Positions 18,377 to 27,982 of a stretch of 64,000 nt of DNA are shown here, piece by piece. A program made the translations under genes and the position numbers. Source of the stretch: Bifidobacterium actinocoloniiforme DSM 22766 (GTDB taxonomy: Bacteria; Actinomycetota; Actinomycetes; Actinomycetales; Bifidobacteriaceae); contig NZ_CP011786.1 of NCBI RefSeq assembly GCF_001263395.1, positions 372,001-436,000 of the forward strand. Reading direction: 5' to 3'. The first letter of the stretch is position 1. Every line of letters starts with the position of its first letter. Under the pieces are notes generated by a model. The model made no database searches. It worked only from the letters and a program-made list of their open reading frames with translations, and was not told the DNA's origin.

Positions 18377-18604
18377 GCTCGCTTCTGCCTTTACTTACTG
18401 ACGCGCTGAACGTGTATCTTCCTCCAGGATAGTCATAGGGCTAAAAAAGTGTAGACCCAGCGCTTTCCCCCGGCTCGCGCGTCGCGCTGGCGGTTGGGGC
18501 GGCGGCGGTGAAGTCCACGGTGGATGTGAAAATATATTGGCATCATTGCGTGTTTATTGGCGTTGGCTCAGGCTGTTGGCCCGCTGGCGCCGCTTGGAGG
18601 GTCC

Positions 18605-19231
18605 ATGGATTACAAGGTCGGCGATATGGTCGTTTATCCGCGTCACGGCGCCGCCCGGGTGGATGCCGTGTTGGAGCGGACAGTCAAAGGGGTCACCCGC
18701 AAGTACCTCCAACTCTCCGTCCTTTCCTCGGACGGCCTGGTCATCGACGTGCCCGTGGAGAACGCCAAGAAGGTGGGCGTGCGCGACATCGTCGACGGCA
18801 AGGCGGTGTCTAAGGTCTTCCTGATTCTGCGCACCCCTATCGTCGAAGAGAAGGAGATGAACTGGTCGCGCCGATACAAGCTGAATGTGGAGAAGATCGC
18901 GACCGGCGAGGTCAACAAGATCGCCGAGGTGGTTCGTGACCTCTCCCAGCGTGACGTGGATGAGCACGGCCTGTCGGCAGGGGAGAAGCGGATGCTTGGC
19001 AAGGCCCGCTCCATCCTGACTTCCGAGATCGCCCTGTCCGAGGAAATCACCGAGGAGGAGGCCCAGCGTTTGCTGGATGTCAACCTGGGCTACCAGGAGC
19101 CTCGTCCGGGCGATGAAAAGCATCACAGCAAGGCGCCCAAGGAACCCGCCGACCAGACCTTGGCCCGGGTGGCTCAGCAGGCCAAGTCCAAGGCGGCTAA
19201 GGCCAAAGCAAAGCCTAAGGCCAAGAAGTAG
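18605..19231 (+). CDS. carD: CarD-family RNA polymerase-binding transcription regulator
   Basis: A 208-residue CarD/CdnL protein. The N-terminal RNA polymerase-binding Tudor-like domain is clear (YKVGDMVVYPRHGAARV, RKYLQLSV). It is followed by the helical DNA-binding domain with the conserved tryptophan (EMNWSRRYKLNVEKIATG). CarD stabilises open complexes at many promoters. The protein is about 45 residues longer than the mycobacterial one (162) because of a Lys/Ala-rich tail (QQAKSKAAKAKAKPKAKK), which may add non-specific DNA affinity. The ATG at 18605 has GGAGG just upstream. Confidence 0.9.
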   Translation: MDYKVGDMVVYPRHGAARVDAVLERTVKGVTRKYLQLSVLSSDGLVIDVPVENAKKVGVRDIVDGKAVSKVFLILRTPIVEEKEMNWSRRYKLNVEKIATGEVNKIAEVVRDLSQRDVDEHGLSAGEKRMLGKARSILTSEIALSEEITEEEAQRLLDVNLGYQEPRPGDEKHHSKAPKEPADQTLARVAQQAKSKAAKAKAKPKAKK

Positions 19232-19255
19232 TCGCGTTTCGCCGCTAACTCGTTC

Positions 19256-19293
19256 AAGAGGGACGGCCGGGGACTGATCCCGGCCGTCCCTCT
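19256..19293. terminator. Terminator downstream of carD
   Basis: AAGAGGGACGGCCGGG pairs perfectly with CCCGGCCGTCCCTCTT around a six-base loop. The symmetric ends give A/T flanks on both strands, so it can act in both directions between carD and the convergent metal transporter operon. Confidence 0.85.
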
Positions 19294-19384
19294 TGCGTGT
19301 GTCTTGTGCCGCATCGGCGTCGGGTAAGCGTTTTCGCATTCGCTCCCGTCCCCTGGCCCGACCTGCGCGGTCGGGCAGGTCGGC

Positions 19385-20236
19385 TTACCGGGTCCGTCCG
19401 GTCGCGCGCTGGTTCGTCAGGGCCTTGCCTGCCTTGGCCAGCGCCCACATCAGGGTGGAAAGGGTCACGATGACGAAGGAGGGCGGGGTCGGGAACATGG
19501 CCGATATGACCAGGCCGCCCCAGAGCGAGACCAAGCAGATGAGGCCGGAGACGACCATGGCTCGCAGGGGCGAGGCCGCCAGGATGTTGGCGGTGGCCGC
19601 AGGGGTCACAATCAGGGCGAAAATAAGCAGGGTGCCTACGGCTGGCACAGCTATCGTGATGACGCCGGCCATCAGGGCCATGTAGACCAGATTCATGGCC
19701 GCGATCGGCACCCCCTTGGCCTGGGCCACCTGCTCGTCCAGCGAGGAGAAGAGGAGGGGACGGTAGACCAGGGACAGGACGGCGATCAAAACCAGGTCGA
19801 ATGCAGCGAAACCGATGATCTGCCCCTGGGTGACCGTCAGAATCGATCCGAACAGGATGGCCTGCATTTGCTGGGAGGCGGATGAGGATAGGCGGGCGAA
19901 GAAGAGGCCCAGACCGGTGGCGAAGGCCAGGACCGTGCCGGTGGCGATCTCCCGCTGGGAGGCTTTCTTGCCTAGGGCGCCGATGACCAAGGCCCCGCCC
20001 AAGGCGAACAAACCCAGCCCGGCCGAGACCGGAAGGCCCAATAAGACAGCGCCTGTGGCGCCGGGCAGGCCTATGTGGGCCAGGGCATGCGCGGCGAAGG
20101 TGGAGTGGCGGGCTATCGTGAAGTAACCCATAGCCCCAGCGGCGATGGCGATCAGGACGCCGGCTACGATCGCCTTGAGCATGAAGGGGGCCGAGAGGGT
20201 TTGCATCCAGCGCGGGTCGAAGGCGAAGGCGCTCAT
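19385..20236 (-). CDS. Metal ABC transporter permease, ABC-3 (ZnuB/MntB-like)
   Basis: A 283-residue integral membrane protein with about eight hydrophobic segments. The ABC-3 family pattern is visible: FAAHALAHIGLPGATGAVLLGLP near the second segment and VGTLLIFALIVTPAATANILA toward the C-terminus. Such permeases import zinc, manganese or iron with an ATPase and a binding lipoprotein. It overlaps the upstream ATPase gene by four bases. The metal cannot be read from the sequence, and no substrate-binding protein gene is nearby. Confidence 0.85.
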   Translation of the reverse strand: MSAFAFDPRWMQTLSAPFMLKAIVAGVLIAIAAGAMGYFTIARHSTFAAHALAHIGLPGATGAVLLGLPVSAGLGLFALGGALVIGALGKKASQREIATGTVLAFATGLGLFFARLSSSASQQMQAILFGSILTVTQGQIIGFAAFDLVLIAVLSLVYRPLLFSSLDEQVAQAKGVPIAAMNLVYMALMAGVITIAVPAVGTLLIFALIVTPAATANILAASPLRAMVVSGLICLVSLWGGLVISAMFPTPPSFVIVTLSTLMWALAKAGKALTNQRATGRTR

Positions 20237-21117
20237 GACCGCCTCCCTTCCGCTGCCGAAGGTCGGGCCTGGTGGTGGTGTTCCTGGACGATTTCGGTCG
20301 GCCGGTGCAGGTCGTGGCTTCCCTGGGCGGTCTCGTCGGTGCTTGGGCTGATGAACATCTCGCCCTGGGGGGTGCTGACCACTTCCACTTGGGTGCCGTA
20401 CAGGTGGGTCAGGAGGTCGGAGTCGAGCAGGTCGTGGATGCCTGCGTAGTGGGGGTGCCCGTCCAGCAGGTAGACGGCTCCGTCCAGGATTGGCAGGAGC
20501 ATGTTCAGGTCGTGGGCCACCACTTGAATCGTCATGCCCAACTGTCGGTTGAGCCGGGCCAGGACGTGGACCGTCTCCCTCTGGCTGGCCAGATCAAGGT
20601 TCGCCAGGGGCTCATCCAACATCAGGAGCAGGGGGTCGCAGGCCAGCGCCTGGGCTATGGCCACGCGCTGGCGCAGGCCGCCGGAGAGCTCGGAGAGCCG
20701 CGAGTTGGCTCTGTCCTCTATCCCGGTGAAAGTCATGGCTTGGTGCGCCTGGCGGCGTTCGGCGGAACTGGTGGGCCGGGCGCCGAAGCGGGTGCCGTTG
20801 ACTCCAAGCAGGACCGATTGCTCGACGGTCAGGTTGGCATCCACTTCGCTGGTGTAGGACTGGGGCACGTATCCGATTCGATCGCTCTCCTTGCCCGCGG
20901 GCTGGCCTAGGACTTGGATGGACCCTGCGGCCAGGGGGAGGAGCCCCAGCTCGGTCTGCATCAGCGTGGTCTTGCCGGCCCCGTTGGTGCCGACGATCGC
21001 GGTGATGGTGCCGGACGGTATCGTGAAGCTACCGTGGCTCCAGATTTCGCGTCCTCCGCGTCTGGCCGCCGCGTTGACCAAGACGATGGCGTCTTCTTCC
21101 TTGCTGTCCGTCTGCAT
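20233..21117 (-). CDS. Metal ABC transporter ATP-binding protein (ZnuC/MntA-like)
   Basis: A 294-residue ABC ATPase. Walker A GTNGAGKT lies at 43-50, the Q-loop at YVPQSY, the signature LSGGLRQR, and Walker B LLLMLDEP with the H-loop AHDLN. An additional C-terminal extension of about 40 residues ends in a His-rich stretch (EHHHQ), which could bind metal. I start at 21117 (MQTDSKEE) with AGAGG upstream, although the frame extends 14 codons further. It is the first gene of a two-gene operon behind a possible metal-responsive operator. Confidence 0.85.
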   Translation of the reverse strand: MQTDSKEEDAIVLVNAAARRGGREIWSHGSFTIPSGTITAIVGTNGAGKTTLMQTELGLLPLAAGSIQVLGQPAGKESDRIGYVPQSYTSEVDANLTVEQSVLLGVNGTRFGARPTSSAERRQAHQAMTFTGIEDRANSRLSELSGGLRQRVAIAQALACDPLLLMLDEPLANLDLASQRETVHVLARLNRQLGMTIQVVAHDLNMLLPILDGAVYLLDGHPHYAGIHDLLDSDLLTHLYGTQVEVVSTPQGEMFISPSTDETAQGSHDLHRPTEIVQEHHHQARPSAAEGRRS

Positions 21118-21170
21118 GCTCCGCCTCTCCGGGAAGGTGTGGCGTATCCCCCCCTCCACTGCTTATTGAT

Positions 21171-21184
21171 TATTGTTCTCAATA
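21171..21184. promoter_or_regulatory. Candidate operator upstream of the metal ABC operon
   Basis: TATTGTTCTCAATA is an AT-rich 14-base palindrome (TATTG-N4-CAATA) about 55 bases before the ATPase start, with additional ATTG and CAAT half-matches on its outer sides (21165-21168, 21189-21192). AT-rich palindromes of this type are typical for metalloregulators such as Zur or MntR; which one is not deducible. It lies between this operon and the divergent folD. Confidence 0.4.
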
Positions 21185-21268
21185 TAGACAATGGGCCCTT
21201 CCATCCGACTGCGCCTGCGGCTAGGCTGATTGGGCACAGGTGGCGCAGAGTGAACGGGGGAGGGACCC

Positions 21269-22177
21269 ATGGCGGTGAAGTTGGACGGTAAGGCTCAGGC
21301 TGAACGGATCCGCGCAGGGCTTGCTGAGCGAGTGGCGGTCCTGAGCGCGCAGGGGGAGACCCCTGGCCTGGGGACCTTGCTGGTGGGGGAGGATCCCGGG
21401 TCCGTGAAATACGTGGAAGGCAAGCACCGCGACTGCGCCCAGGTGGGCATCCGCTCCATCCGCCGTAGGCTGCCGGCCACGGCCAGCACCGCGCAGATCG
21501 TTCAGGCCGTGGATGAGTTGAACGCGGACCCGGCCTGCACCGGTTTCATCGTCCAACTGCCCCTGCCCGCTGGTGTGGATCAGACGGAGGTCATCGCCCG
21601 GATCGACCCGGCCAAGGACGCGGACGGGATGCATCCGGTCAACTTGGGCCAGCTGGTCCTGCGCGCCTCCGGGCCTTTGAACACGCCGCTGCCCTGCACC
21701 CCGCGCGGCATCCTCACCCTGCTGGAGGCTTACCGGATCGACCTGAACGGTGCTCAGGTGTGCGTGGTCGGCCGAGGATTGACCGTGGGCCGTACAATCG
21801 AACTCCTCCTGACCAGGCGCGAGATCAACGCCACGGTCACCTTGTGCCACACGGGCACCAAGAACCTGCCCGAGCAGCTGCGCCGGGCCGATGTGATCAT
21901 CGCGGCGGCTGGGCGAGCTGGCCTGGTCCGTGCCCAGGACGTCAAGCCGGGCGCCGTCCTTGTCGACGTGGGCGTCACACGGGCCTGGGACCAGGAGCGG
22001 GGGCGTTGGCTGATCAAGGGCGACATCGATCCCGCGGCCCGCGACGTATCCAGCGCGTACACGCCCAATCCCGGGGGAGTGGGGCCCATGACCCGGGCAA
22101 TGCTCCTGGCCAATGTGGTCGAGGCCGCCGAGCGCAGGGCCGCAGGAATGGCGACACGCCCGGGGATCATCGGCTGA
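21269..22177 (+). CDS. folD: Methylenetetrahydrofolate dehydrogenase/cyclohydrolase
   Basis: A 302-residue bifunctional FolD, which interconverts 5,10-methylene- and 10-formyl-tetrahydrofolate. Family motifs are present: [17 protein letters not shown] (substrate-binding Tyr and Lys region), [24 protein letters not shown], and PCTPRGI. The NAD(P) Rossmann motif is [16 protein letters not shown], and the C-terminus has [14 protein letters not shown]. Length is normal. The ATG at 21269 lies after GGGAGGG. It is expressed divergently from the metal ABC operon. Confidence 0.95.
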   Translation: MAVKLDGKAQAERIRAGLAERVAVLSAQGETPGLGTLLVGEDPGSVKYVEGKHRDCAQVGIRSIRRRLPATASTAQIVQAVDELNADPACTGFIVQLPLPAGVDQTEVIARIDPAKDADGMHPVNLGQLVLRASGPLNTPLPCTPRGILTLLEAYRIDLNGAQVCVVGRGLTVGRTIELLLTRREINATVTLCHTGTKNLPEQLRRADVIIAAAGRAGLVRAQDVKPGAVLVDVGVTRAWDQERGRWLIKGDIDPAARDVSSAYTPNPGGVGPMTRAMLLANVVEAAERRAAGMATRPGIIG

Positions 22178-22308
22178 TTTGACCGCCCCGTCACCTATGA
22201 TGGAAGAGGCCGGGTGCATGCGGATGCCTGCCGAAGGTTCACAATTGAAGACTCATAACTGAATATGGTCGGTAATTTCCCGCTTAACTATAAGAAAACT
22301 ACTCATTA

Positions 22309-23835
22309 ATGGCAGAGAATACACAAGAGGTCCCTCAGGTCGCTATCAACGACATCGGTTCCAAAGAGGACTTCATCAAGGCAGTCGACTCCACGATCAA
22401 GAACTTCGACGATGGGGACCTGGTTCAAGGCACGGTCGTCAAGATTGACCACGATGAGGTACTGCTGGACATCGGCTACAAGACCGAGGGCGTGATTCCC
22501 GCCCGCGAGCTTTCCATCAAGAAGGATGTGGACCCGGATGAGGTCGTCCAGGTCGGCGACGAGGTTGAGGCCTTGGTCGTCACCAAGGAGGACAAGGAAG
22601 GCCGGCTCATCCTGTCCAAGAAGCGTGCCCAGTACGAGCGCGCCTGGGGTGACATCGAGAAGATCAAGGATTCCGACGGTGTGGTCGAGGGCACGGTCAT
22701 CGAGGCTGTCAAGGGCGGCCTGATCGTGGACATCGGCCTGCGTGGCTTCCTTCCCGCCTCCCTGGTCGAGATGCGCCGTGTACGCGACCTGTCCCCCTAC
22801 ATTGGCCAGAAGATTCAGGCCAAGATCCTGGAGCTGGACAAGAACCGCAACAACGTGGTCATCTCCCGCCGTCAGTACCTGGAAGAGACGCAGTCCGAAG
22901 TGCGCGAGACCTTCATGGCCCAGCTCAAGAAGGGCCAGATCCGCGAGGGCACGGTCTCCTCCATCGTCAACTTCGGCGCCTTCGTCGACCTGGGCGGTGT
23001 GGACGGCCTGATCCACGTTTCCGAGCTCTCTTGGAAGCACATCGACCACCCCTCCGAGGTCGTCAAGGTCGGACAGAAGGTCACCGTCGAGGTCTTGGAT
23101 GTCGACATGGACCGCGAGCGCATCTCCCTGTCGCTCAAGGCCACCCAGGAAGACCCCTGGCAGCGCTTCGCCCGTACTCATGTACCCGGGCAAATCGTCA
23201 AGGGCAAGGTCACCAAGATTGTGCAGTTCGGTGTCTTCGTCTCCGTCGACGACGGTATCGAGGGCCTGGTGCACATTTCCGAGCTGGCCAACCGCCACGT
23301 GGAGAACCCCGAGTCCGTGGTCAAGCAGGGCGAGGAGATTTTCGTCAAGGTCATCGACGTGGACCTGGATCGCCGCCGCATCTCCCTGTCCCTCAAGCAG
23401 GCCGACGATTCCGTCGACCCGGCTTCCGAGGACTTCGATCCGGCCATCTACGGCATGCCCGCAGAGTACGACGATGAGGGCAACTACAAGTACCCCGAGG
23501 GCTTCGACCCGACCACCAACGAGTGGATCGCCGGTTACGAGAAGCAGCGCGAGGAGTGGGAGGCCCAGTACGCGGCCGCTCACGACCTGTGGGAGCAGCA
23601 CAAGGCCTTCGTGACCAAGGAGATGGAGAACGCCGAAGCCTCAGCGGCTGAGGACGCCAAGAGCTCCGAATCCGCTTCCGCTTCCTCCTCCAGCCAGCCT
23701 TCCGGCAAGGGCCATCAGCCCGCGTCCGACGGCGCTGCCACTAACTACACCTCCGAGGCTTCCTCGGAGGGCACCCTGGCTTCCGATGACCAGCTGGCCG
23801 CCCTGCGCGAGCAGCTCCTCAAGGAGAAGCAGTGA
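22309..23835 (+). CDS. rpsA: 30S ribosomal protein S1
   Basis: A 508-residue S1 protein with four S1 RNA-binding domains in tandem, each opening with a G-x-V-x-x-I pattern (LVQGTVVKIDHDEVLLDIGYKTEG, VVEGTVIEAVKGGLIVDIG, IREGTVSSIVNFGAFVDLGG, IVKGKVTKIVQFGVFVSVDDG). The C-terminal tail is acidic and Ser/Ala-rich, as in actinobacterial S1. The codon use is strongly biased to C-ending codons, typical for a highly expressed gene. No purine-rich ribosome site precedes the ATG, which follows an A/T-rich leader; S1 mRNAs often lack one. Confidence 0.95.
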   Translation: MAENTQEVPQVAINDIGSKEDFIKAVDSTIKNFDDGDLVQGTVVKIDHDEVLLDIGYKTEGVIPARELSIKKDVDPDEVVQVGDEVEALVVTKEDKEGRLILSKKRAQYERAWGDIEKIKDSDGVVEGTVIEAVKGGLIVDIGLRGFLPASLVEMRRVRDLSPYIGQKIQAKILELDKNRNNVVISRRQYLEETQSEVRETFMAQLKKGQIREGTVSSIVNFGAFVDLGGVDGLIHVSELSWKHIDHPSEVVKVGQKVTVEVLDVDMDRERISLSLKATQEDPWQRFARTHVPGQIVKGKVTKIVQFGVFVSVDDGIEGLVHISELANRHVENPESVVKQGEEIFVKVIDVDLDRRRISLSLKQADDSVDPASEDFDPAIYGMPAEYDDEGNYKYPEGFDPTTNEWIAGYEKQREEWEAQYAAAHDLWEQHKAFVTKEMENAEASAAEDAKSSESASASSSSQPSGKGHQPASDGAATNYTSEASSEGTLASDDQLAALREQLLKEKQ

Positions 23836-23867
23836 GCCGTTGACCCTGTGATGGGTCGCGGTTACGA

Positions 23868-23913
23868 TACGGCGGAAGGCCTGGCACCCTGTGGGGTCAG
23901 GCCTTCCGCCGTA
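23868..23913 (+). terminator. Terminator downstream of rpsA
   Basis: TACGGCGGAAGGCCTG pairs perfectly with CAGGCCTTCCGCCGTA across a 14-base loop. There is no T-run, but the stem is long and G+C-rich. Confidence 0.75.
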
Positions 23914-23970
23914 TGCGGATACGTGTGGCGCCAAGCTGGGTTCGGCTTGGCGGTTTAGGGGAGGGGACCC

Positions 23971-24603
23971 ATGCTGAGAGTAGGGCTGACGGGAGGGATA
24001 GCCGCAGGCAAGAGCACGGTTTCCCGTCGCTTGGGAGAGCTGGGGGCTTGGGTCATCGACTATGACCGGATCGCCCACCGGATCATGGAGGCAGGCGGCG
24101 CGGCCGTCGAGCCGATCAGGAAAGCCTTCGGCGGGCGGGCCATTGGGAGTGACGGCTCGGTGGACCGAGCCTGGTTGGCTGACCGAGTGTTCGCTTCGGG
24201 TGACTTGCTGGCGCGCTTGGATGCCTTGACCCACCCCTTGATCCGCCAGCAAGCCATGCATGAGGAGGAGCCTTGGAGGGGCAGTGACCGCGTCGTCGTC
24301 CATGACATCCCCCTTTTGACGGAAATCATCGGGTCGATTCCCCTGACGTTCGACCGGATCATCACGGTTGAAGCGCCGGAGCAGGTGCGCGTTGCGCGGA
24401 TGGTGAACGAGCGGCATATGAGCCGCAGCCAAGCGATTGCCCGGGTGAATGCCCAAGCCAGCGAGGCTGACCGGCGTGGCCTTGCTGATACCGTGATCGA
24501 TTCCTCGCTCGCTATCGAACAGATGTTCGAACAGGTTGATACAATATATGAAGAATTGAGCCACCAAGCCCAGACCCAAGGGGAGCCGGGCCGAAGGGCT
24601 TGA
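23971..24603 (+). CDS. coaE: Dephospho-CoA kinase
   Basis: A 210-residue P-loop kinase that phosphorylates dephospho-CoA in the last step of coenzyme A synthesis. The P-loop is [16 protein letters not shown] at the N-terminus; the CoaE-typical [20 protein letters not shown] and [10 protein letters not shown] motifs follow. Its length is that of the single-domain enzyme; the C-terminal GrpB-like domain found in mycobacterial CoaE is absent. The 3' end of the gene contains a perfect SOS box and promoter-like sequence for uvrB. Confidence 0.93.
   Translation: MLRVGLTGGIAAGKSTVSRRLGELGAWVIDYDRIAHRIMEAGGAAVEPIRKAFGGRAIGSDGSVDRAWLADRVFASGDLLARLDALTHPLIRQQAMHEEEPWRGSDRVVVHDIPLLTEIIGSIPLTFDRIITVEAPEQVRVARMVNERHMSRSQAIARVNAQASEADRRGLADTVIDSSLAIEQMFEQVDTIYEELSHQAQTQGEPGRRA
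24515..24546 (+). promoter_or_regulatory. SOS box and promoter for uvrB inside coaE
   Basis: TCGAACAGATGTTCGA (24515-24530) is a symmetric LexA site (GAAC-N4-GTTC with matching flanks). A -10-like TACAAT follows at 24541-24546. The site ends about 110 bases before the uvrB start and lies in the last codons of coaE. Confidence 0.75.
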
Positions 24604-24641
24604 GCGCGCAGAGGTCTTGCCATCGCAGGAGAAGGAGCAGC

Positions 24642-26753
24642 ATGGGGTTCAACATAGAGCGCACCGACAAGCCGTTCGTGGTCAAGTCGCCCTACCAGCC
24701 CTCGGGCGACCAGCCCCAGGCCATTGATGAGTTGGCCAACCGCATTGAGAATGGTGAGAACGACGTGGTCCTGATGGGGGCCACTGGCACCGGCAAGACG
24801 GCGACCACGGCCTGGCTGATTGAGAGGCTTCAGCGCCCAACCCTGATCCTGGAGCCCAACAAGACCCTGGCCGCCCAGTTGTGCGCGGAGTTCCGCGAGC
24901 TCATGCCCGACAACGCGGTCTCATACTTCGTCTCCTATTACGATTACTACCAGCCCGAGGCCTACATTCCGCAGACCGATACCTACATCGAGAAGGATTC
25001 GAACATCAACGACGACGTGGAACGCTTGCGCCATGCCGCCACCGCCAACCTCCTGACCCGCCGGGACTGCGTGGTCGTGGCCACGGTCTCCTGCATCTAT
25101 GGCCTGGGCACTCCCGAGGAATACGCCGGCCGTATGCTCTTCCTGCGAGAAGGGCAGCAAATCAGCCGGGAGGAGCTCCTGCGCAAGTTCGTGGATATGC
25201 AGTACAAGCGTAATGACATCGCCTTCACCCGGGGCACTTTCCGGGTCCGGGGCGACACGGTCGAGATCATCCCGGTCTACGAGGAGCTGGCCGTGCGCAT
25301 CGAGTTCTTCGGCGACGAGATAGACCGCATCTCCACCTTGCACCCATTGACTGGCGACGAAATAGCTCACGAGAGCCAGGTTCACATCTTTCCCGCCTCC
25401 CACTACGTGGCGGGCCCTGAGCGGATGCAGCGGGCCCTGAAGACCATCAAGGAGGAGTTGGACTGGCGGGTGGGCCAGCTGCGCAAGCAAGGCAAGGAGC
25501 TGGAGGCCCAACGGCTAACCATGCGCACCACCTACGACTTGGAGATGCTTACCCAAATCGGCACTTGCTCGGGCGTGGAGAACTACTCCCGCCACTTCGA
25601 CGGGCGGGAACCCGGCACGGCCCCGCACACCCTACTGGATTTCTTCCCTGACGACTTCCTCCTGGTCATCGACGAATCCCACGTCACCGTCCCGCAAATC
25701 GGGGCCATGTACGAGGGGGACGCCTCCCGCAAGCGCACCCTTGTGGAGCATGGCTTCCGCCTGCCTTCAGCCATGGATAACCGGCCGCTCAAGTGGCCTG
25801 AGTTCCTTGATAAGGTTGGTCAGACCGTCTACCTGTCGGCCACGCCGGGCGACTATGAAATGGGTTTGTCGGATGGCGTGGTTGAACAGATCATCAGGCC
25901 TACCGGGCTCCTGGACCCCGAGGTGGAGGTGCGGCCGGTCAAGGGCCAAGTGGATGACCTCTTGGCGGAGATCAAGGACCGGGTGGCTCGTCATGAGCGC
26001 GTCCTGGTGACCACCCTGACCAAGAAGATGGCCGAGGACCTGACTGACTACCTGTTGGAGCGCGACATCAAGGTTGAATACCTGCACTCGGATGTGGACA
26101 CCCTGCGCCGGGTGGAGCTCCTGCGTGAACTGCGCGAAGGCAAGATCGACGTGATTGTGGGCATCAACCTCCTGCGCGAGGGACTGGACCTGCCGGAGGT
26201 GTCCCTGGTGGCCATCCTTGACGCCGACAAGGAAGGCTTCCTGCGCTCCTACCGCTCCCTGATCCAGACGATTGGTCGCGCCGCGAGGAACGTGTCGGGC
26301 ACCGTGATCATGTACGCCGATGAGCAGACCGATTCCATGAAGAAAGCCATCGACGAAACCAACCGCAGGCGGGCCAAGCAAATCGCCTATAACAAGGCGC
26401 ACGGGGTCGATCCCAAGCCCCTGATCAAAAAGATCTCCGATGTCAACGACATGTTGGCCAAGGAGGATGTCGACACGCAGACCCTCTTGGAGGGTGGTTA
26501 CCGTAACGCAGGAAAGGCTGGCAACTCACACTTGGGCGTGCCTTCCTTCAGCAAGGAGGAGGCGGACAAGCGCCACCAGGAGATACTCAAGGCCGGTCTG
26601 CCGGCGCAGGACCTGGCCGATTTGATTCGTCAACTGAGCGAACAGATGCACACGGCCGCCGAGCAGCTCCAGTTCGAGCTGGCAGCCCGCCTGCGCGATG
26701 AGATTCGCGATTTGAAGAAAGAGCTGCGGCAAATGACCGAGGCCAGCAAGTAA
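24642..26753 (+). CDS. uvrB: Excinuclease ABC subunit B
   Basis: A 703-residue UvrB, the damage-verification helicase of nucleotide excision repair. The ATP site is [16 protein letters not shown], followed by the beta-hairpin region ([16 protein letters not shown]), the DESH Walker B ([13 protein letters not shown]), helicase motifs V-VI ([33 protein letters not shown]) and the C-terminal UVR coiled-coil that contacts UvrC ([20 protein letters not shown]). The start at 24642 has AGGAG upstream. SOS regulation is supported by the box in coaE. Confidence 0.97.
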   Translation: MGFNIERTDKPFVVKSPYQPSGDQPQAIDELANRIENGENDVVLMGATGTGKTATTAWLIERLQRPTLILEPNKTLAAQLCAEFRELMPDNAVSYFVSYYDYYQPEAYIPQTDTYIEKDSNINDDVERLRHAATANLLTRRDCVVVATVSCIYGLGTPEEYAGRMLFLREGQQISREELLRKFVDMQYKRNDIAFTRGTFRVRGDTVEIIPVYEELAVRIEFFGDEIDRISTLHPLTGDEIAHESQVHIFPASHYVAGPERMQRALKTIKEELDWRVGQLRKQGKELEAQRLTMRTTYDLEMLTQIGTCSGVENYSRHFDGREPGTAPHTLLDFFPDDFLLVIDESHVTVPQIGAMYEGDASRKRTLVEHGFRLPSAMDNRPLKWPEFLDKVGQTVYLSATPGDYEMGLSDGVVEQIIRPTGLLDPEVEVRPVKGQVDDLLAEIKDRVARHERVLVTTLTKKMAEDLTDYLLERDIKVEYLHSDVDTLRRVELLRELREGKIDVIVGINLLREGLDLPEVSLVAILDADKEGFLRSYRSLIQTIGRAARNVSGTVIMYADEQTDSMKKAIDETNRRRAKQIAYNKAHGVDPKPLIKKISDVNDMLAKEDVDTQTLLEGGYRNAGKAGNSHLGVPSFSKEEADKRHQEILKAGLPAQDLADLIRQLSEQMHTAAEQLQFELAARLRDEIRDLKKELRQMTEASK

Positions 26754-26827
26754 TTCGCCAAGCCTCGCCCGCCCCTCGCGCCCACGTGGTGGCAGAGTCT
26801 GTCGCAAAGTACCGGTACAGTAGGCCT

Positions 26828-27829
26828 ATGTCTGAGACCCCACTTGCATTCATGGTCGTCACACTCATCCTCCTTGCCGTTTTCGTCGTGGTTGATCTTT
26901 TCGTGATTGGCCGCAGGCCTCATGTGCCCTCTACGAAGGAGTGCGTGCAGCACATAGCCTTCTTCGTTGTCGCGGCCCTGCTCTTCGGCGGCGTGCTCTG
27001 GTTGATTTCCGGCCCCCAGCCGGCCATCGAGTTCTACTCAGGCTGGTTGACGGAGTACTCCCTGTCCATCGACAATCTCTTTGTTTTCGTGATTATCATG
27101 GGCCAGTTCGCGGTGCCCCGCCAGCTCCAAAAGTACGTGTTGAGCGTGGGCATCGCCATCGCCTTGGTCCTGCGCGGCGTCTTCATCCTCGTCGGTGTCA
27201 CCCTGATTGACCGCTTCACTTGGATATTCTTCATCTTCGGCGTCTTCCTGCTCTACACCTCCTTCAAGGTCGCCAGGGGCCAGGACGAGGGGGGTTATAA
27301 GGAGAACCGCCTGGTGGGTTCCCTGCGCCGGGTCATGCGCATCAGCGATGCCTACGATGGTGAGCGTTTGACCGTCAAGCGCGATGGCGTGACGTATTTC
27401 ACCCCCATGCTGATTGTCTTCCTGGCCATCGGCACGACCGACGTGATGTTCGCCTTCGATTCGATTCCGGCGATTTTCGGCCTGACCCACGATCCCTTCA
27501 TCGTTTTCACCTCCAATGTCTTCGCCCTTCTGGGACTTCAACAGCTCTACTTCCTGCTGGGGGCCATGCTTGACAAGCTGGCCTACCTGCCGATCGGTCT
27601 GTCGATCGTGCTGGCCTTCATCGGCGTCAAGCTGATCATGGAGGCCCTGCATGGCAACTCCCTGCCCTTCATCAATGGTGGCCAACCGCTTGACGCGGTT
27701 CCTGAAGTACCCACCTGGCTCTCCTTGGCCGTCATCGTCCTGGCCATAGGCGGCGCCTCGCTGGCCTCCTTGATTAAGGCCCGCAGGTCCTCCTTGAAGA
27801 CCTCCTGGCACAAAGACGGTGACGAGTGA
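26828..27829 (+). CDS. TerC/Alx-family integral membrane protein
   Basis: A 333-residue protein with about nine membrane segments. The TerC signature regions are SIDNLFVFVIIMGQFAVP and IGTTDVMFAFDSIPAIFGLT, each carrying the conserved membrane-embedded Asp/Glu residues thought to bind a divalent cation. Members export manganese or link to tellurite resistance; manganese handling is the more likely role. A short palindrome (GTACCGGTAC, 26808-26817) precedes the gene. No tellurite genes are nearby. Confidence 0.88.
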   Translation: MSETPLAFMVVTLILLAVFVVVDLFVIGRRPHVPSTKECVQHIAFFVVAALLFGGVLWLISGPQPAIEFYSGWLTEYSLSIDNLFVFVIIMGQFAVPRQLQKYVLSVGIAIALVLRGVFILVGVTLIDRFTWIFFIFGVFLLYTSFKVARGQDEGGYKENRLVGSLRRVMRISDAYDGERLTVKRDGVTYFTPMLIVFLAIGTTDVMFAFDSIPAIFGLTHDPFIVFTSNVFALLGLQQLYFLLGAMLDKLAYLPIGLSIVLAFIGVKLIMEALHGNSLPFINGGQPLDAVPEVPTWLSLAVIVLAIGGASLASLIKARRSSLKTSWHKDGDE

Positions 27830-27982
27830 GGTCGGCTAATCGCTTGATTCACAGGTATTGTGAGCGCTAACGTAGAAAACCTGCCACCCGTCGCCTGAGC
27901 CGAGTAGACTGGCCCTAGTGAGTGCCTGGGGGTCATCCTCAGGCCTGGAACAACACTGAATGAAAAGGTAGGCAGGCATCGT

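Noticed and set aside
19385-21117. Naming the ABC pair znuBC
   Set aside because: Family is certain but the metal is not, so no symbol was assigned.
22306-23601. 431-codon minus-strand frame opposite rpsA
   Set aside because: Shadow created by biased codon use; repeats mirror the S1 domains.
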